A DNA stretch of 64,000 nt, from assembly GCF_004919085.1 (NCBI RefSeq), contig NZ_STGL01000005.1, forward strand, positions 1-64,000. The letters run 5' to 3'. This document shows, piece after piece, positions 9,403 to 18,186 of the stretch (its first letter is position 1; every line of letters starts with the position of its first letter). The notes beneath the pieces are model-generated. The model was not told where the DNA came from. It made no database searches and was given only the letters and a program-made list of their open reading frames with translations. Made by a program: the position numbers and the translations under genes. The DNA is from Nocardioides sp. GY 10127 (GTDB lineage: Bacteria > Actinomycetota > Actinomycetes > Propionibacteriales > Nocardioidaceae).

Positions 9403-9830
9403 GGGCGGTGTGTGGGCAACCGTCGAGGGCGAGGCTCAGGTTGCTGGGACACCGCCGGTGGGGGCTGGCTGGGTGGGCGGTGTGTGAGCAACCGGCCGGG
9501 CCGCGGCTCACGTTGCTGGGGCACCGCCGGTGCCGGCTGGCTGGATGGGCGGTGCGTGAGCAACCGTTGAGGGCGCGAGGCTCAGGTTGCTGGGACACCG
9601 CCGGTGGGGGCTGGCTGGGTGGGCGGTGCGTGAGCAACCGTTGAAGCCGAGGCTCACGTTGCTGGGACACCGCCGGTGGGGGCTGGCTGGATGGGCGGTG
9701 CGTGAGCAACCGTCGAAGCCGAGGCTCACGTTGCTGGGACACCGCCGGTGCCGGCTGACCGGATGGGCGGTGCGTAGGCAACCGTTGAAGCCGCAACTCA
9801 CGTTGCTGGGGCACCGCTGGTCGGCGCGGC
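9403..9830 (+). repeat. six tandem copies of a 72-bp repeat in the T7SS divergent gap
   Basis: Units begin at 9403, 9475, 9547, 9621, 9693 and 9765, with spacing 72, 72, 74, 72 and 72 bp. Each starts GGGCGGTG and holds nested inverted repeats: outer GGCGGTG / CACCGCC, inner GTGAGC / GCTCAC and GCAAC / GTTGC. Copies differ at a few positions; the last is the most diverged. No start codon with a ribosome site or coding signature is seen. The region 9241-9982 otherwise holds no gene. Confidence 0.92.
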
Positions 9831-9957
9831 GAGGCTCAGCCGAGCTCGGCGGCGAGGCGCTCGGCGAGTGAGTCCTGGACGCCGGGTCGTCCCGGAGCGC
9901 CGGGGTCGGCGGGCCCACCGGCGTCGTCCACAGATCGCTCCGGCGGCGTTTCCGGCG

Positions 9958-9973
9958 GGTGCCCCGGGGCACC
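9958..9973. promoter_or_regulatory. perfect palindrome just upstream of eccC
   Basis: GGTGCCCCGGGGCACC, a 16-bp perfect palindrome ending 9 bp before the eccC ATG where a ribosome site is expected. It may be an operator or an RNA hairpin affecting initiation. Role inferred from position only. Confidence 0.45.
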
Positions 9974-9982
9974 CCTCCAGCC

Positions 9983-12900
9983 ATGTCCACGACCACTCCG
10001 CCGACCCGATCGGCCGTCGACGAGGGCGCCGCCGGCCCGGCGGGGCCGACGCTGCGCCCCGTCCCGCCGCTGCCCGGCGTCGAGAGCGGGGGCGTGCTCG
10101 GCGCACTGGTCCCGATGGTGGGGACGCTCGGTTCGGTGGCGGTGATGCTGACCCTCGCACCGTCCTCGACGGGCCGCGCCCTGCTCGCGGGCGGTTCCCT
10201 GCTGGCGGCCTCCCTCGCCTACGTCGCGGTGGGCCTGGAGCGCCAGCGACGGCACCGGGCGACGGCCCTGGGGCGCAGCCGGGGCGCCTACCTGCGGCAC
10301 CTGGGCCAGGTCCGCGAGCTCCTGCGGGCCCGGGTCGTCGAGGTCCGGCACCCCGACCCGGCGGTGCTCGGTCTGCTCGCCCACCAGGGCCTCCCCCGTC
10401 CCGGGGTCGGACCCGGCCACCAGCCGGCCGTCCGCTGGGGAGTGCGCAGCGCGCCCGACCCGGGTGCCCCGCAGGCGCCGCCCGTGGGGGACGACGAGCC
10501 GGACCCCGCGCTCGCCGACGCGGCACGACGGCTGGTGGACGTGTGGGCGGAGCGCCCCGAGGCCGCTGTCCTCGACCTCGCCGAGGTGGGCTCCGCCGTC
10601 CTGGTGCCCACCCCGGACGACCCCGACCCCTGGGCGCCCGTCAGGGCGCTGGCGGTGGCCGCGGCGTGGGCCGTGCCGTCGGAGCGGCTGGCCCTGGCCG
10701 TCCTGGACGACACCGATGCCGCCGGCCGGGGCGACGACGCCCGCGGCGCCAGGGCTCACGAAGGATGGGCTCCCGACGGCTGGGCCTGGCTGCCCCACCA
10801 CCGGACCGCCGTCGGATCGCTGCTGCGCGCGGGCACCACCGCCCAGCTGGCACGGCTGTTGGAGGGGGACACGCGCCACCTGCTCGTGCTCGTGGGCGGC
10901 GCCGGCCGCGTGACCACCCCGGCACGGCTCGCCGAGGTGCGCCGGGAGCTGGCGGGCGGGCGCGAGGTCACGGCGGTCGGGCGGGGCGCTGCCGACGAGG
11001 CCTCCGGGCTGGGAGGAGCCCGGTGGGAGGTGACCACGACCGGCCCCACGACCGGCCCCACGACCGGCACCACGAACGGCACGGCCGCCGGCACGGAGGC
11101 GATGAGCGGCGTCCGGCCGGACAGGCTCTCCGCCGCGGCGCTGGCGACCACCGCACGCGCGATCGGGCTCCGGCTCGAGGAGGAGGCGGCCCACGGGCCG
11201 CACGCCGTCGCACCCCTCCTCGCCCGGGTGGCCGGCAAGCGGCCGACACCGCCCGCCGGCCCCCTCACGGTCACGCTGGGCACCGGCACCGGCACCGGCA
11301 CCGGCACGGAGCCGACCGCGCAGGGCGGGTCGGCGCCCGTCGTCCTGGACCTCAAGGAGTCCGCCCTCGGTGGCAGCGGACCGCACGGGCTGGTCGTCGG
11401 CGCCACGGGCTCGGGCAAGTCGGAGCTGCTGCGCACGCTCGTCGCGGGCCTCGTCGCCACCCACTCCCCCGACGACCTCCGGCTCGCGCTCGTCGACTTC
11501 AAGGGCGGGGCCACGTTCGCCGGCCTCGAGCCCGCCCCGCACGTGGCGGCGCTGCTCACCAACCTCGAGGACGACCCGGCGCTGGTGGACCGGATGGCCG
11601 ACGCGCTCGCCGGCGAGCTCACCCGCCGTCAGGCCCTGCTGCGCCGCGAGGGGCTCGCCTCGCGCGAGGCCTGGGAGGACGCGCGGCGGCGGGGTCGCCC
11701 GCTGGACCCCATGCCCTCGCTGCTGGTCGTCGTGGACGAGTTCGCCGAGCTCCTCACGGCCCGCCCGGACTTCGTCGACACCTTCGTCGCCGTCGGGCGG
11801 CTGGGCCGCTCCCTGGGCCTGCACCTCCTGCTCGCCTCGCAGCGGCTGGAGGAGGGTCGACTGCGCGGCCTCGAGGCGCACCTCTCCTACCGGATCGGCC
11901 TGCGGACGTTCTCCGAGGCGGAGTCCCGCGCCGCCCTCGGGGTCCCGGACGCCGGCCTGCTGCCGCGCCGGCCCGGCGAGGCCCTGCTCCGACCGGGGCC
12001 CGGCGTCCTCGTCCGGTTCCGCGCGGGCCACGTCTCGGGGCCCGTGCCGCTCGACCGCCCGCTGTCGCGCGCCGCGGGGCGCGTGCGGACCCTGGCCGAG
12101 GACGCGGCCGCCGGCTGGACGTCGCCGCCCGTCGGCCCCGACGACTCCCTGCTGGACGCGGTGGTGAGGACCGTGGCGACCGACCCCGGTCCGCGCGAGG
12201 CGTCCCCGTTCTGGCTGCCGCCGCTCACCGACCCGCCACCGCTCGACCTCGACGTGCCGGCGGACGGGGACCTGCGGCTGCGCGTCGGCCTCGTCGACCT
12301 GCCGCGGGAGCAGCGGCAGGAGCCGCTCGTCGTCGACCTCGGCCGGGGACACCTGGCCGTGGTCGGTGGTCCCCGGTCCGGCCGCAGCACCGCCCTCGCG
12401 TGCGTCGCGCTCGCCGCGGCGGCGCGCACCGCGCCGAGCGCGTTGAGGCTGTACGTCCTCGACCTGGCCGGTGGCGCGCTCGCGGGGCTCGATCGGCTCC
12501 CGCACCTCGCGGCACGCGTCGTCGAGGAGCCCGAGCTGGTCCGCCGGGTGCTGGAGGAGGTGGAGGACCTGGTGGTGGCCCGCGAGCGGGGCACCACCGG
12601 CCGTCCGGCCCCCGGGCGCGGCCGCGGTGACGACGGCCGGGTGCTGCTGCTGGTCGACGGGGTGGCCGCCCTGGCTGACCTCCCCTTGGCCGGCCTCCCC
12701 CTGGCCGGCCTCCCCTCCTCGCCGGCCCCCGCCGGGGACACCGCCACGGCCCGGCTGGTGCGGCTCGCGGCCCGCGGAGCCGCGGTCGGCGTCCACCTCG
12801 CGGTCACCGCGGGACGGTGGAGCGAGCTGCGGGGCGGGCTCCGCGACCTGTGCACCGAGCGGGTCGAGCTGCGGCTGCCGGACCCCGTGGAGTCCGAGGT

Positions 12901-13852
12901 CGACCGACGGGCGGCGGCGGGCGTCCCCCGGCACCGCCCGGGCCACGGGCTCACCGCCGACGGCCACCGCTGCGTGCTCGCCGCCCCGGAGCCGGGCAGC
13001 ACTGCCGGCCTCGGCGGGGCCGCCACCGCGGCGGAGCGCGTGGCGCACCGCTGGCCGGGGCCCCGCGTCCCGGCGCTGCGAGTGCTCCCCGACCGGGTCG
13101 ACCTGGCCGGGCTCCTGGCGGGGCCGCCGAGCACGGGCGAGGGTCGCCGCGACGTCCTGGCCCTCGACGAGCGGACGCTCTCCCCGGTCGGCCTGGACCC
13201 CCGCACGGACCCGCACCTGCTCGTCGTCGGCGAGCCGGGCTCGGGCAAGACCTCGGCCCTGCGCGCGCTGGCCCGCTCCGCGACGCACGGTCGGACCCCC
13301 GACGGCCTCCGCGTCCTCGCGCTCGACCCGCGCCGCTCCCTGCTCGGCGACCTCCCCGAGCGGCACCTGCTCGCCCACGTGAGCGCACCCGACGACGCCC
13401 GCCGCGCCGTCGAGGAGCTGGCCGCCTACCTCGCGGCCCGCCGCCCGGGTCCGGAGGTGACGCCCGCCCGCCTCCGGGCCCGCGACTGGTGGACGGGGGC
13501 CGAGGTGCTCGTCCTGGTCGACGACCACGACCTGCTGGAGGCAGCAGGCTCGCCCCTGCTGCCGCTCGTCCCGCTCCTGGGCCACGCCCGCGACGTCGGG
13601 CTGCGGGTGGCGGTGGCGCGGCGCAGCGGAGGGGCGGCCCGGGCGCTGTGCGGCCCCGCCCTGCAGGCCCTGCGGGACGTGGCGGCCGCCGGGCTGCTGC
13701 TGCCGGGCGACCCGGACGAGGGTCCGCTGCTGGGTGGCCTCCGCCCGCAGCGCGGCGTCCCGGGCCGGGCCCGGCTGGTCACCCGGGACGAGGGCCGGCG
13801 CACCGTCCAGGTCGCGTGGAGCCCTCCGGACACCGGCCCGGGCGAGACCTGA
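9983..13852 (+). CDS. eccC: type VII secretion protein EccC (FtsK/SpoIIIE-type, three ATPase modules)
   Basis: Motor ATPase of T7SS, 1289 aa, with EccCa and EccCb parts fused. Two hydrophobic segments occur near residues 40-80. ATPase 1 has Walker A GATGSGKS (473-480) and Walker B LLVVVDEF. ATPase 2 has GGPRSGRS (795-802), where arginine replaces the Walker lysine. ATPase 3 has GEPGSGKT (1083-1090) and VLVLVDDHD. A GT-repeat linker (GTGTGTGTE) lies before ATPase 1. I chose ATG 9983 (MSTTTPPTRS) over the GTG 24 bp upstream, which lies inside the palindrome. It is transcribed away from the esx-eccD-eccB operon. Neither EccE nor a mycosin gene is visible nearby. Confidence 0.92.
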   Translation: MSTTTPPTRSAVDEGAAGPAGPTLRPVPPLPGVESGGVLGALVPMVGTLGSVAVMLTLAPSSTGRALLAGGSLLAASLAYVAVGLERQRRHRATALGRSRGAYLRHLGQVRELLRARVVEVRHPDPAVLGLLAHQGLPRPGVGPGHQPAVRWGVRSAPDPGAPQAPPVGDDEPDPALADAARRLVDVWAERPEAAVLDLAEVGSAVLVPTPDDPDPWAPVRALAVAAAWAVPSERLALAVLDDTDAAGRGDDARGARAHEGWAPDGWAWLPHHRTAVGSLLRAGTTAQLARLLEGDTRHLLVLVGGAGRVTTPARLAEVRRELAGGREVTAVGRGAADEASGLGGARWEVTTTGPTTGPTTGTTNGTAAGTEAMSGVRPDRLSAAALATTARAIGLRLEEEAAHGPHAVAPLLARVAGKRPTPPAGPLTVTLGTGTGTGTGTEPTAQGGSAPVVLDLKESALGGSGPHGLVVGATGSGKSELLRTLVAGLVATHSPDDLRLALVDFKGGATFAGLEPAPHVAALLTNLEDDPALVDRMADALAGELTRRQALLRREGLASREAWEDARRRGRPLDPMPSLLVVVDEFAELLTARPDFVDTFVAVGRLGRSLGLHLLLASQRLEEGRLRGLEAHLSYRIGLRTFSEAESRAALGVPDAGLLPRRPGEALLRPGPGVLVRFRAGHVSGPVPLDRPLSRAAGRVRTLAEDAAAGWTSPPVGPDDSLLDAVVRTVATDPGPREASPFWLPPLTDPPPLDLDVPADGDLRLRVGLVDLPREQRQEPLVVDLGRGHLAVVGGPRSGRSTALACVALAAAARTAPSALRLYVLDLAGGALAGLDRLPHLAARVVEEPELVRRVLEEVEDLVVARERGTTGRPAPGRGRGDDGRVLLLVDGVAALADLPLAGLPLAGLPSSPAPAGDTATARLVRLAARGAAVGVHLAVTAGRWSELRGGLRDLCTERVELRLPDPVESEVDRRAAAGVPRHRPGHGLTADGHRCVLAAPEPGSTAGLGGAATAAERVAHRWPGPRVPALRVLPDRVDLAGLLAGPPSTGEGRRDVLALDERTLSPVGLDPRTDPHLLVVGEPGSGKTSALRALARSATHGRTPDGLRVLALDPRRSLLGDLPERHLLAHVSAPDDARRAVEELAAYLAARRPGPEVTPARLRARDWWTGAEVLVLVDDHDLLEAAGSPLLPLVPLLGHARDVGLRVAVARRSGGAARALCGPALQALRDVAAAGLLLPGDPDEGPLLGGLRPQRGVPGRARLVTRDEGRRTVQVAWSPPDTGPGET

Positions 13853-13949
13853 CCAGCCCGGGCCAGGACGGACCTGAGGAACGTCCCGGACCGCTACCGG
13901 GGCCGGGACGCACTCCGGTTCCGGACGCGTCCTGCGTCACATGACGCCA

Positions 13950-13971
13950 GGCTTAACACGGGCTCAACACG
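13950..13971. promoter_or_regulatory. two adjacent 11-bp direct repeats (response-regulator-like box)
   Basis: GGCTTAACACG is followed immediately by GGCTCAACACG, two 11-bp direct repeats with one mismatch, 67 bp before the next gene. The 11-bp periodicity resembles PhoP/PhoB-type boxes of actinobacteria, but the sequence is not a clear PHO box. Confidence 0.4.
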
Positions 13972-14037
13972 GCCGCCACCGACCTCCCCCACAGTGAAGG
14001 TGAGCCCTCTCCACCCCCCACCCCCCAGGAGACCGCC

Positions 14038-14259
14038 ATGAGCACCACCGCAGACGCGCACACCTCGGCCCACGCCCCCTCCGCCCGCACCGCGCCGGCG
14101 AAGGAGGACGTCCGCCTCGACCGGATCACGGGCCGCCGCCAGGTCCTGCGCACCCGGCACTCCGCCCGTCTCACCCAGCTGATGGAGGAGCGGGAGGACC
14201 TCCGCGGGGTGCACGCGCTCGCGGACTTCGTCGACGACTCGGTGCGCTGGGGCGCCTGA
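14038..14259 (+). CDS. small hypothetical protein
   Basis: Protein of 73 aa with no family I recognise. The N-terminus is Ala/His/Ser-rich and the C-terminal half charged and helical (TRHSARLTQLMEEREDLRGVHALADFVDDSVRWGA). The ATG at 14038 has CAGGAG 7 bp upstream, and the gene is followed by a new promoter rather than an overlap. Codon use looks native. Two 11-bp direct repeats upstream suggest independent regulation. Confidence 0.6.
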   Translation: MSTTADAHTSAHAPSARTAPAKEDVRLDRITGRRQVLRTRHSARLTQLMEEREDLRGVHALADFVDDSVRWGA

Positions 14260-14350
14260 GCCACCTCCTCACCCCCGCACCGGCACGCGGCGAGCCGCAC
14301 GCCGATGCCCGAAACCGGCCACCACCCCGTTGGTCGACGGCGCGACTGCC

Positions 14351-14356
14351 TAGACT
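14351..14356 (+). promoter_or_regulatory. -10 box for a leaderless transcript
   Basis: TAGACT lies 7 nt before the GTG at 14364, and TTGGTC (14330-14335) is a possible -35. With no Shine-Dalgarno present, transcription probably starts at the GTG. Confidence 0.55.
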
Positions 14357-14363
14357 CGGCGCC

Positions 14364-14678
14364 GTGATCTTCAAGCGCGTCGGGGACGGTCGTCCCTACC
14401 CTGACCACGGGCTCAGCGCCCGGGACTGGGCAGCGCTGCCCCCTCGTCAGGTCCGGCTCGACCAGCTGGTCACCACCAAGGACACGCTGCAGCTCGCCGC
14501 GTTGCTCGACGAGGACTCCACGTTCTACGGCGACCTGTTCGCCCACGTGGTGCAGTGGCGTGGAGAGCTCTACCTCGAGGACGGCCTGCACCGCGCGCTG
14601 CGGGCCGCGCTCCAGCAACGGTCGGTGCTGCACGCGCGGGTGCACGCCATCGGCGAGGAGGACCGGATCCCCGCATGA
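14364..14678 (+). CDS. conserved actinobacterial protein (annotated VapB-like in relatives)
   Basis: Protein of 104 aa beginning VIFKRVGDGRPYPDHGL with the internal sequence TFYGDLFAHVVQWRGELYLEDGLHRALRAALQQRSVLHARV. I recall close relatives in Cellulomonas-like genomes, sometimes labelled VapB-family antitoxin. No adjacent toxin is seen here, and the chromosomal context with a LytR_C gene argues against a toxin-antitoxin role. GTG start, apparently leaderless. The stop overlaps the next ATG (ATGA). Confidence 0.75.
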   Translation: MIFKRVGDGRPYPDHGLSARDWAALPPRQVRLDQLVTTKDTLQLAALLDEDSTFYGDLFAHVVQWRGELYLEDGLHRALRAALQQRSVLHARVHAIGEEDRIPA

Positions 14679-15190
14679 GCCCACTGCCGCAGGCCGCGAA
14701 GACCGCGATCACCCTCCTCGTGCTGGCACTCGTGCTGGCGCTGGGCGCGTGGTGGGGCTGGTCGTCGCTCACCTCACCCTTCACCGACGAGGCCGACTCC
14801 GCCACGGGGTGCACCACCGTCGACGTCGCCAAGGGCGACGAGGTGACCACCTCGATGGTGGAGGTCGACGTCCTCAACTCCGGCACCCGCACGAGCCTGG
14901 CCAGCACGGTCATGGAGGAGCTCGTCGCGCGCGGCTACCTCGAGGGCACGGCGGGCAACAGCGAGACCGAGGTCAAGACCGTCCAGGTCTGGACGCCGAG
15001 CCGCAAGGACCCGGGGCTGGCCCTGCTCCTCACCTCGATGCCGAAGGGCACCGCCGTGAAGGTGAAGGACGACGTGGACGTGCTCACCGTCGTCCTCGGG
15101 GACGGCTGGACCTCGCTGCGCTCCGGCAAGACCTCGATCAAGGCCCAGCACGCCGGCACCCTGTGCGAGGCGAGCGACTCCGCCGCCTGA
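14675..15190 (+). CDS. LytR C-terminal domain-containing membrane-anchored protein
   Basis: Protein of 171 aa. One membrane segment lies near residues 10-30 (AITLLVLALVLALGAWWGW) and an extracytoplasmic LytR_C domain follows (VEVDVLNSGTRTSLASTVMEELVARGYLE ... LTVVLGDGWTSL), without the LytR-CpsA-Psr catalytic domain. Such proteins are probably cell-envelope associated, possibly binding wall polymers or peptidoglycan. Translation is coupled to the upstream 104-aa gene. Confidence 0.8.
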   Translation: MSPLPQAAKTAITLLVLALVLALGAWWGWSSLTSPFTDEADSATGCTTVDVAKGDEVTTSMVEVDVLNSGTRTSLASTVMEELVARGYLEGTAGNSETEVKTVQVWTPSRKDPGLALLLTSMPKGTAVKVKDDVDVLTVVLGDGWTSLRSGKTSIKAQHAGTLCEASDSAA

Positions 15191-15209
15191 GCGACGGCCG
15201 ACCGGAGGC

Positions 15210-16724
15210 TCAGCGCCCCGGGCGGCGCCGCTCCTCGTGGAGCCACTTCGCGAGGCGTCCACCCCGGCTGACCTGACGCAGCCGACGCTCGACCGCCTCC
15301 CGCTGCGCGCGGGGCGTGACGAGCAGCAGGTGGTCGCCGTGCCGCAGGACGGTCCGTGGCTCCGGCACGAGCATCTGCTCCCCCCGGATCACCAGCGACA
15401 CGGACGCGCCCGTGGGCAGCCGCAGCTCGGCGACCTCGACCCCGTGCATCCGCGAGGTGTCGGCGATGGTGACCTGCAGGAGGTCCGCGGCGAGGCGCTC
15501 CAGCGGCGCGGCCTCGAGCTCCAGGTCGCGCGGCTGCTCGGGCAGGGCCACCCGCAGCGTCCTCGCCACCAGCGGCAGCGTCGGGCCGGTGAGCGCCGTG
15601 TAGACCACGACGAGCACGAAGACCAGGTCGAAGAGCCGCTCCGAGCCGCCGACGCCCAGGGCCAGCGGGATCGTGGTGAGGACGACGGGGACGGCCCCGC
15701 GCAGCCCGGCCCAGGACAGGAACGCCAGGTCGCGCGGGTGCATCGGCTGCACGATCGAGCTCACCGCCACGGAGAGCGGCCGCGCGACGAGGGTGAGGAC
15801 GAGACCTGCCACCAGCCCCATGAGCACCTCGTTGAGGGTGATCCGGCTGGGCGAGAGCAGGAGCCCCAGCATGACGAACAGCCCGATCTGGGCCAGCCAG
15901 GCCACGCCCTCGGCGAACGAGCGCGTCGCACCGCGGTGCGGGAGCTCGGAATTGCCCAGCACGAGCGCCGCCACGTAGATCGCCGCGAAGCCGCTGGCGT
16001 GGACGTACGCGGCCGCCCCGTAGGCGAGGAACGCCAGGGTGAGCACCGACAGCGGGTAGAGGCCGGCGGTGGGCAGCGCGACCTTGCGCATGAGCAGCGC
16101 CCCGCCGCGTCCGACGAGGAAGCCCACGAGACCGCCGCCGACGAGCTCGCCCAGGATGATCAGGCCCACGACCAGCGGGTGGTGGTCACCGACGGTGCCC
16201 GTCGAGACGAGGGTGACGAGGACGACGGTCGGGGCGTCGTTGAGCCCGGACTCCGCCTCGAGCGCACCGGTGAGCCGGCGCGGCAGGGGCACCACGCGCA
16301 GCACCGAGAACACCGCGGCCGCGTCGGTCGGGGAGCACACCGCGCCCAGCAGCACCGCCACCGGCCAGGAGAGCCCGAGGAGGTAGTGCCCGGCCAGCGC
16401 CATCACGGTGACCGAGACGGCGATGCCCACGGTGGCGAGCGAGATGCCGATGCGCAGCGAGCCGCGCAGGTCGCGCCAGCCGGTGGTGAGGCCGCCCTCG
16501 GCCAGGATCACCGCGAGCGCGGCGAAGCCCAGGGCGTGGGCGGCGGAGGCGTCCTCGAACTGGATGCCGAGCCCGGACTCGCCCAGCGCGACCCCCATGA
16601 GCAGGTAGATCAGCAGCGAGGGCAGGCCGGCGCTGGAGGAGATGCGCACGGCGAGGATGGCCAGGAGCGTCACGATCGACCCGACGAGCAGGAAGCTGTC
16701 GAGGTGGTGGACGTCCAGGCTCAA
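15210..16724 (-). CDS. potassium/proton antiporter, CPA1 family with RCK_C domain
   Basis: Cation/H+ antiporter of 504 aa, CvrA/NhaP2-like. About twelve transmembrane segments span residues 10-390, with the ion-binding signature LLGAVCSPTDAAAVFSVLR near 128-146 and ESGLNDAPTVVLV near 158-170. A cytosolic TrkA-C/RCK_C domain follows (GVEVAELRLPTGASVSLVIRGEQMLVPEPRTVLRHGDHLLLVT). The TTG at 16724 is preceded by GGGAGG. Likely role: K+ efflux and pH or osmotic homeostasis. It is convergent with the LytR_C gene. Confidence 0.88.
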   Translation of the reverse strand: MSLDVHHLDSFLLVGSIVTLLAILAVRISSSAGLPSLLIYLLMGVALGESGLGIQFEDASAAHALGFAALAVILAEGGLTTGWRDLRGSLRIGISLATVGIAVSVTVMALAGHYLLGLSWPVAVLLGAVCSPTDAAAVFSVLRVVPLPRRLTGALEAESGLNDAPTVVLVTLVSTGTVGDHHPLVVGLIILGELVGGGLVGFLVGRGGALLMRKVALPTAGLYPLSVLTLAFLAYGAAAYVHASGFAAIYVAALVLGNSELPHRGATRSFAEGVAWLAQIGLFVMLGLLLSPSRITLNEVLMGLVAGLVLTLVARPLSVAVSSIVQPMHPRDLAFLSWAGLRGAVPVVLTTIPLALGVGGSERLFDLVFVLVVVYTALTGPTLPLVARTLRVALPEQPRDLELEAAPLERLAADLLQVTIADTSRMHGVEVAELRLPTGASVSLVIRGEQMLVPEPRTVLRHGDHLLLVTPRAQREAVERRLRQVSRGGRLAKWLHEERRRPGR

Positions 16725-16792
16725 GGGCGTTCCTCCCGGGTCGGCGGCCGGGGCCGGCGGCAGGCCCCGATCCTATCGGCGCCGCCCGGACG

Positions 16793-16798
16793 TAGCCT
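16793..16798 (+). promoter_or_regulatory. -10 box for a leaderless transcript
   Basis: TAGCCT lies 6 nt before the GTG at 16805, with no ribosome-binding sequence between. Confidence 0.5.
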
Positions 16799-16804
16799 GC
16801 CGGT

Positions 16805-18013
16805 GTGAGCACCGACGCGACCGTCCACCCCGGCAGCGACCGGTTCGGCGTGGCCAGCCGGGCGAACGTCCCGCCCTTCCACGTCATGGACGTGCTGGAG
16901 GCGGTCGCCCGGCGCCGACGAGCCGGGCTCGACGTCGTCGACATGGTCGCGGGGCAGCCGAGCACCGGCGCGCCCCGGGCGGTGGCGGACGAGGCGGTGC
17001 GGCTGCTCCGGTCGGGCGACCCGCTCGGGTACACGCCGGCGGTCGGCGTCCTGGAGCTCCGCGAAGCGATCGCGGCGCACCACGCCCGGGTGCACGGCAT
17101 CGAGGTCTCCCCCGACGACGTGGTCGCCACCACCGGCTCCTCAGGCGGGTTCCTGCTCGCGTTCCTCGCCGCCTTCGAGGCCGGCGACCGGGTGGCGATG
17201 GCCCGGCCCGGCTACCCCTGCTACCGCAACGTCCTCCAGGCGCTGGGCTGCGAGGTCGTCGACCTCCCGACGGGCCCCGGGACCCGCTTCCAGCCGACCG
17301 TGGAGATGCTCGAGGCCGTGCCCGACCTCAAGGGCCTCGTGGTCGCGAGCCCGGCGAACCCCACGGGCACGATGCTGCTGCCGACGGAGCTCGCCGCGCT
17401 GGCGTCCTGGTGCGAGGAGCACGGCGTCCGCCTGATCTCCGACGAGATCTACCACGGCATCGAGTACGCGCCGCTGGACGGCGGGGAGCCGCTGGCCCGC
17501 TCCGCGTGGGAGACCTCGCGCGAGGCCGTGGTCTTCTCCTCCTTCTCCAAGTACTTCTCCATGACCGGGTGGCGGATCGGCTGGATGCTCGTGCCCGCCG
17601 GCCTGCGCCGCGCCGTCGACGTGCTCACCGGCAACTTCACGATCTGCCCGCCCGTGCTGGCGCAGCGCGCGTGCGTGGCCGCCTTCTCCGAGGACGCCTA
17701 CGCGGAGCTGGACGGCCACGTGAGCCGCTACGCCGAGAACCGCCGGGTGCTCCTGGACGGCCTCGCCGACCTGGGCCTGGACCGGCTCGCCCCGGCCGAC
17801 GGCGCCTTCTACGTCTACGCCGACGCCGGCCACCTCACCGACGACTCGCTGGCCTACGCCCGGCACCTGCTCGACACCACCGGCGTGGCCCTGGCCCCGG
17901 GGGTGGACTTCGACCCGGTCGACGGGGGCCGGTTCCTCCGGTTCAGCTTCGCCGGGTCACGGGCGGACGTCGAGGAGGGGCTGCGCCGCCTGGCACCGCA
18001 CCTGCGCGGCTGA
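16805..18013 (+). CDS. PLP-dependent aminotransferase, class I/II
   Basis: Fold-type I aminotransferase, 402 aa. Visible features are the substrate-side MVAGQPSTGAP, cofactor phosphate region TTGSSGGFLLAF, the ASPANPTG motif, SDEIYHG and the Schiff-base lysine in SSFSKYFSMTGWRIGW. These place it among aspartate/alanine-type transaminases; the amino donor cannot be named. The GTG at 16805 follows a -10 box by 6 nt, so the message is probably leaderless. It is divergent from the antiporter gene with about 80 bp between them. Confidence 0.88.
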   Translation: MSTDATVHPGSDRFGVASRANVPPFHVMDVLEAVARRRRAGLDVVDMVAGQPSTGAPRAVADEAVRLLRSGDPLGYTPAVGVLELREAIAAHHARVHGIEVSPDDVVATTGSSGGFLLAFLAAFEAGDRVAMARPGYPCYRNVLQALGCEVVDLPTGPGTRFQPTVEMLEAVPDLKGLVVASPANPTGTMLLPTELAALASWCEEHGVRLISDEIYHGIEYAPLDGGEPLARSAWETSREAVVFSSFSKYFSMTGWRIGWMLVPAGLRRAVDVLTGNFTICPPVLAQRACVAAFSEDAYAELDGHVSRYAENRRVLLDGLADLGLDRLAPADGAFYVYADAGHLTDDSLAYARHLLDTTGVALAPGVDFDPVDGGRFLRFSFAGSRADVEEGLRRLAPHLRG

Positions 18014-18186
18014 GCCACGCGTTCACGGGCAAGCCTCCCGGCCACCTGCCGTCCACAGGCTCGCCCCGCGGCAGGGCCGTCCCCCGCGGTCGGCGAGGTC
18101 CACCACGGCCCGCAAGGCGCGCGCAGGCTGTCCTCGGCCCGACCGCCGGGCCCCCGCACCCGCGGGTGGAGGACGGGAGTCGTCGC

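Noticed and set aside
9508..9996. Open frames with repeated peptide (CPSNVSLGFNGCSRTAHPAS) across the 72-bp repeats
   Set aside because: The frame stays open only because 72 is a multiple of 3. There is a 74-bp unit that shifts it, no ribosome site, and inverted repeats indicate a DNA or RNA function.
9836..13585. 1249-codon minus-strand open frame antisense to eccC
   Set aside because: Mirror of eccC codon bias; eccC has clear ATPase motifs and the antisense product is compositionally biased without motifs.
14364..14678. Toxin-antitoxin system
   Set aside because: Although relatives are sometimes labelled VapB, no PIN-domain toxin is adjacent and the partner is a LytR_C envelope protein.
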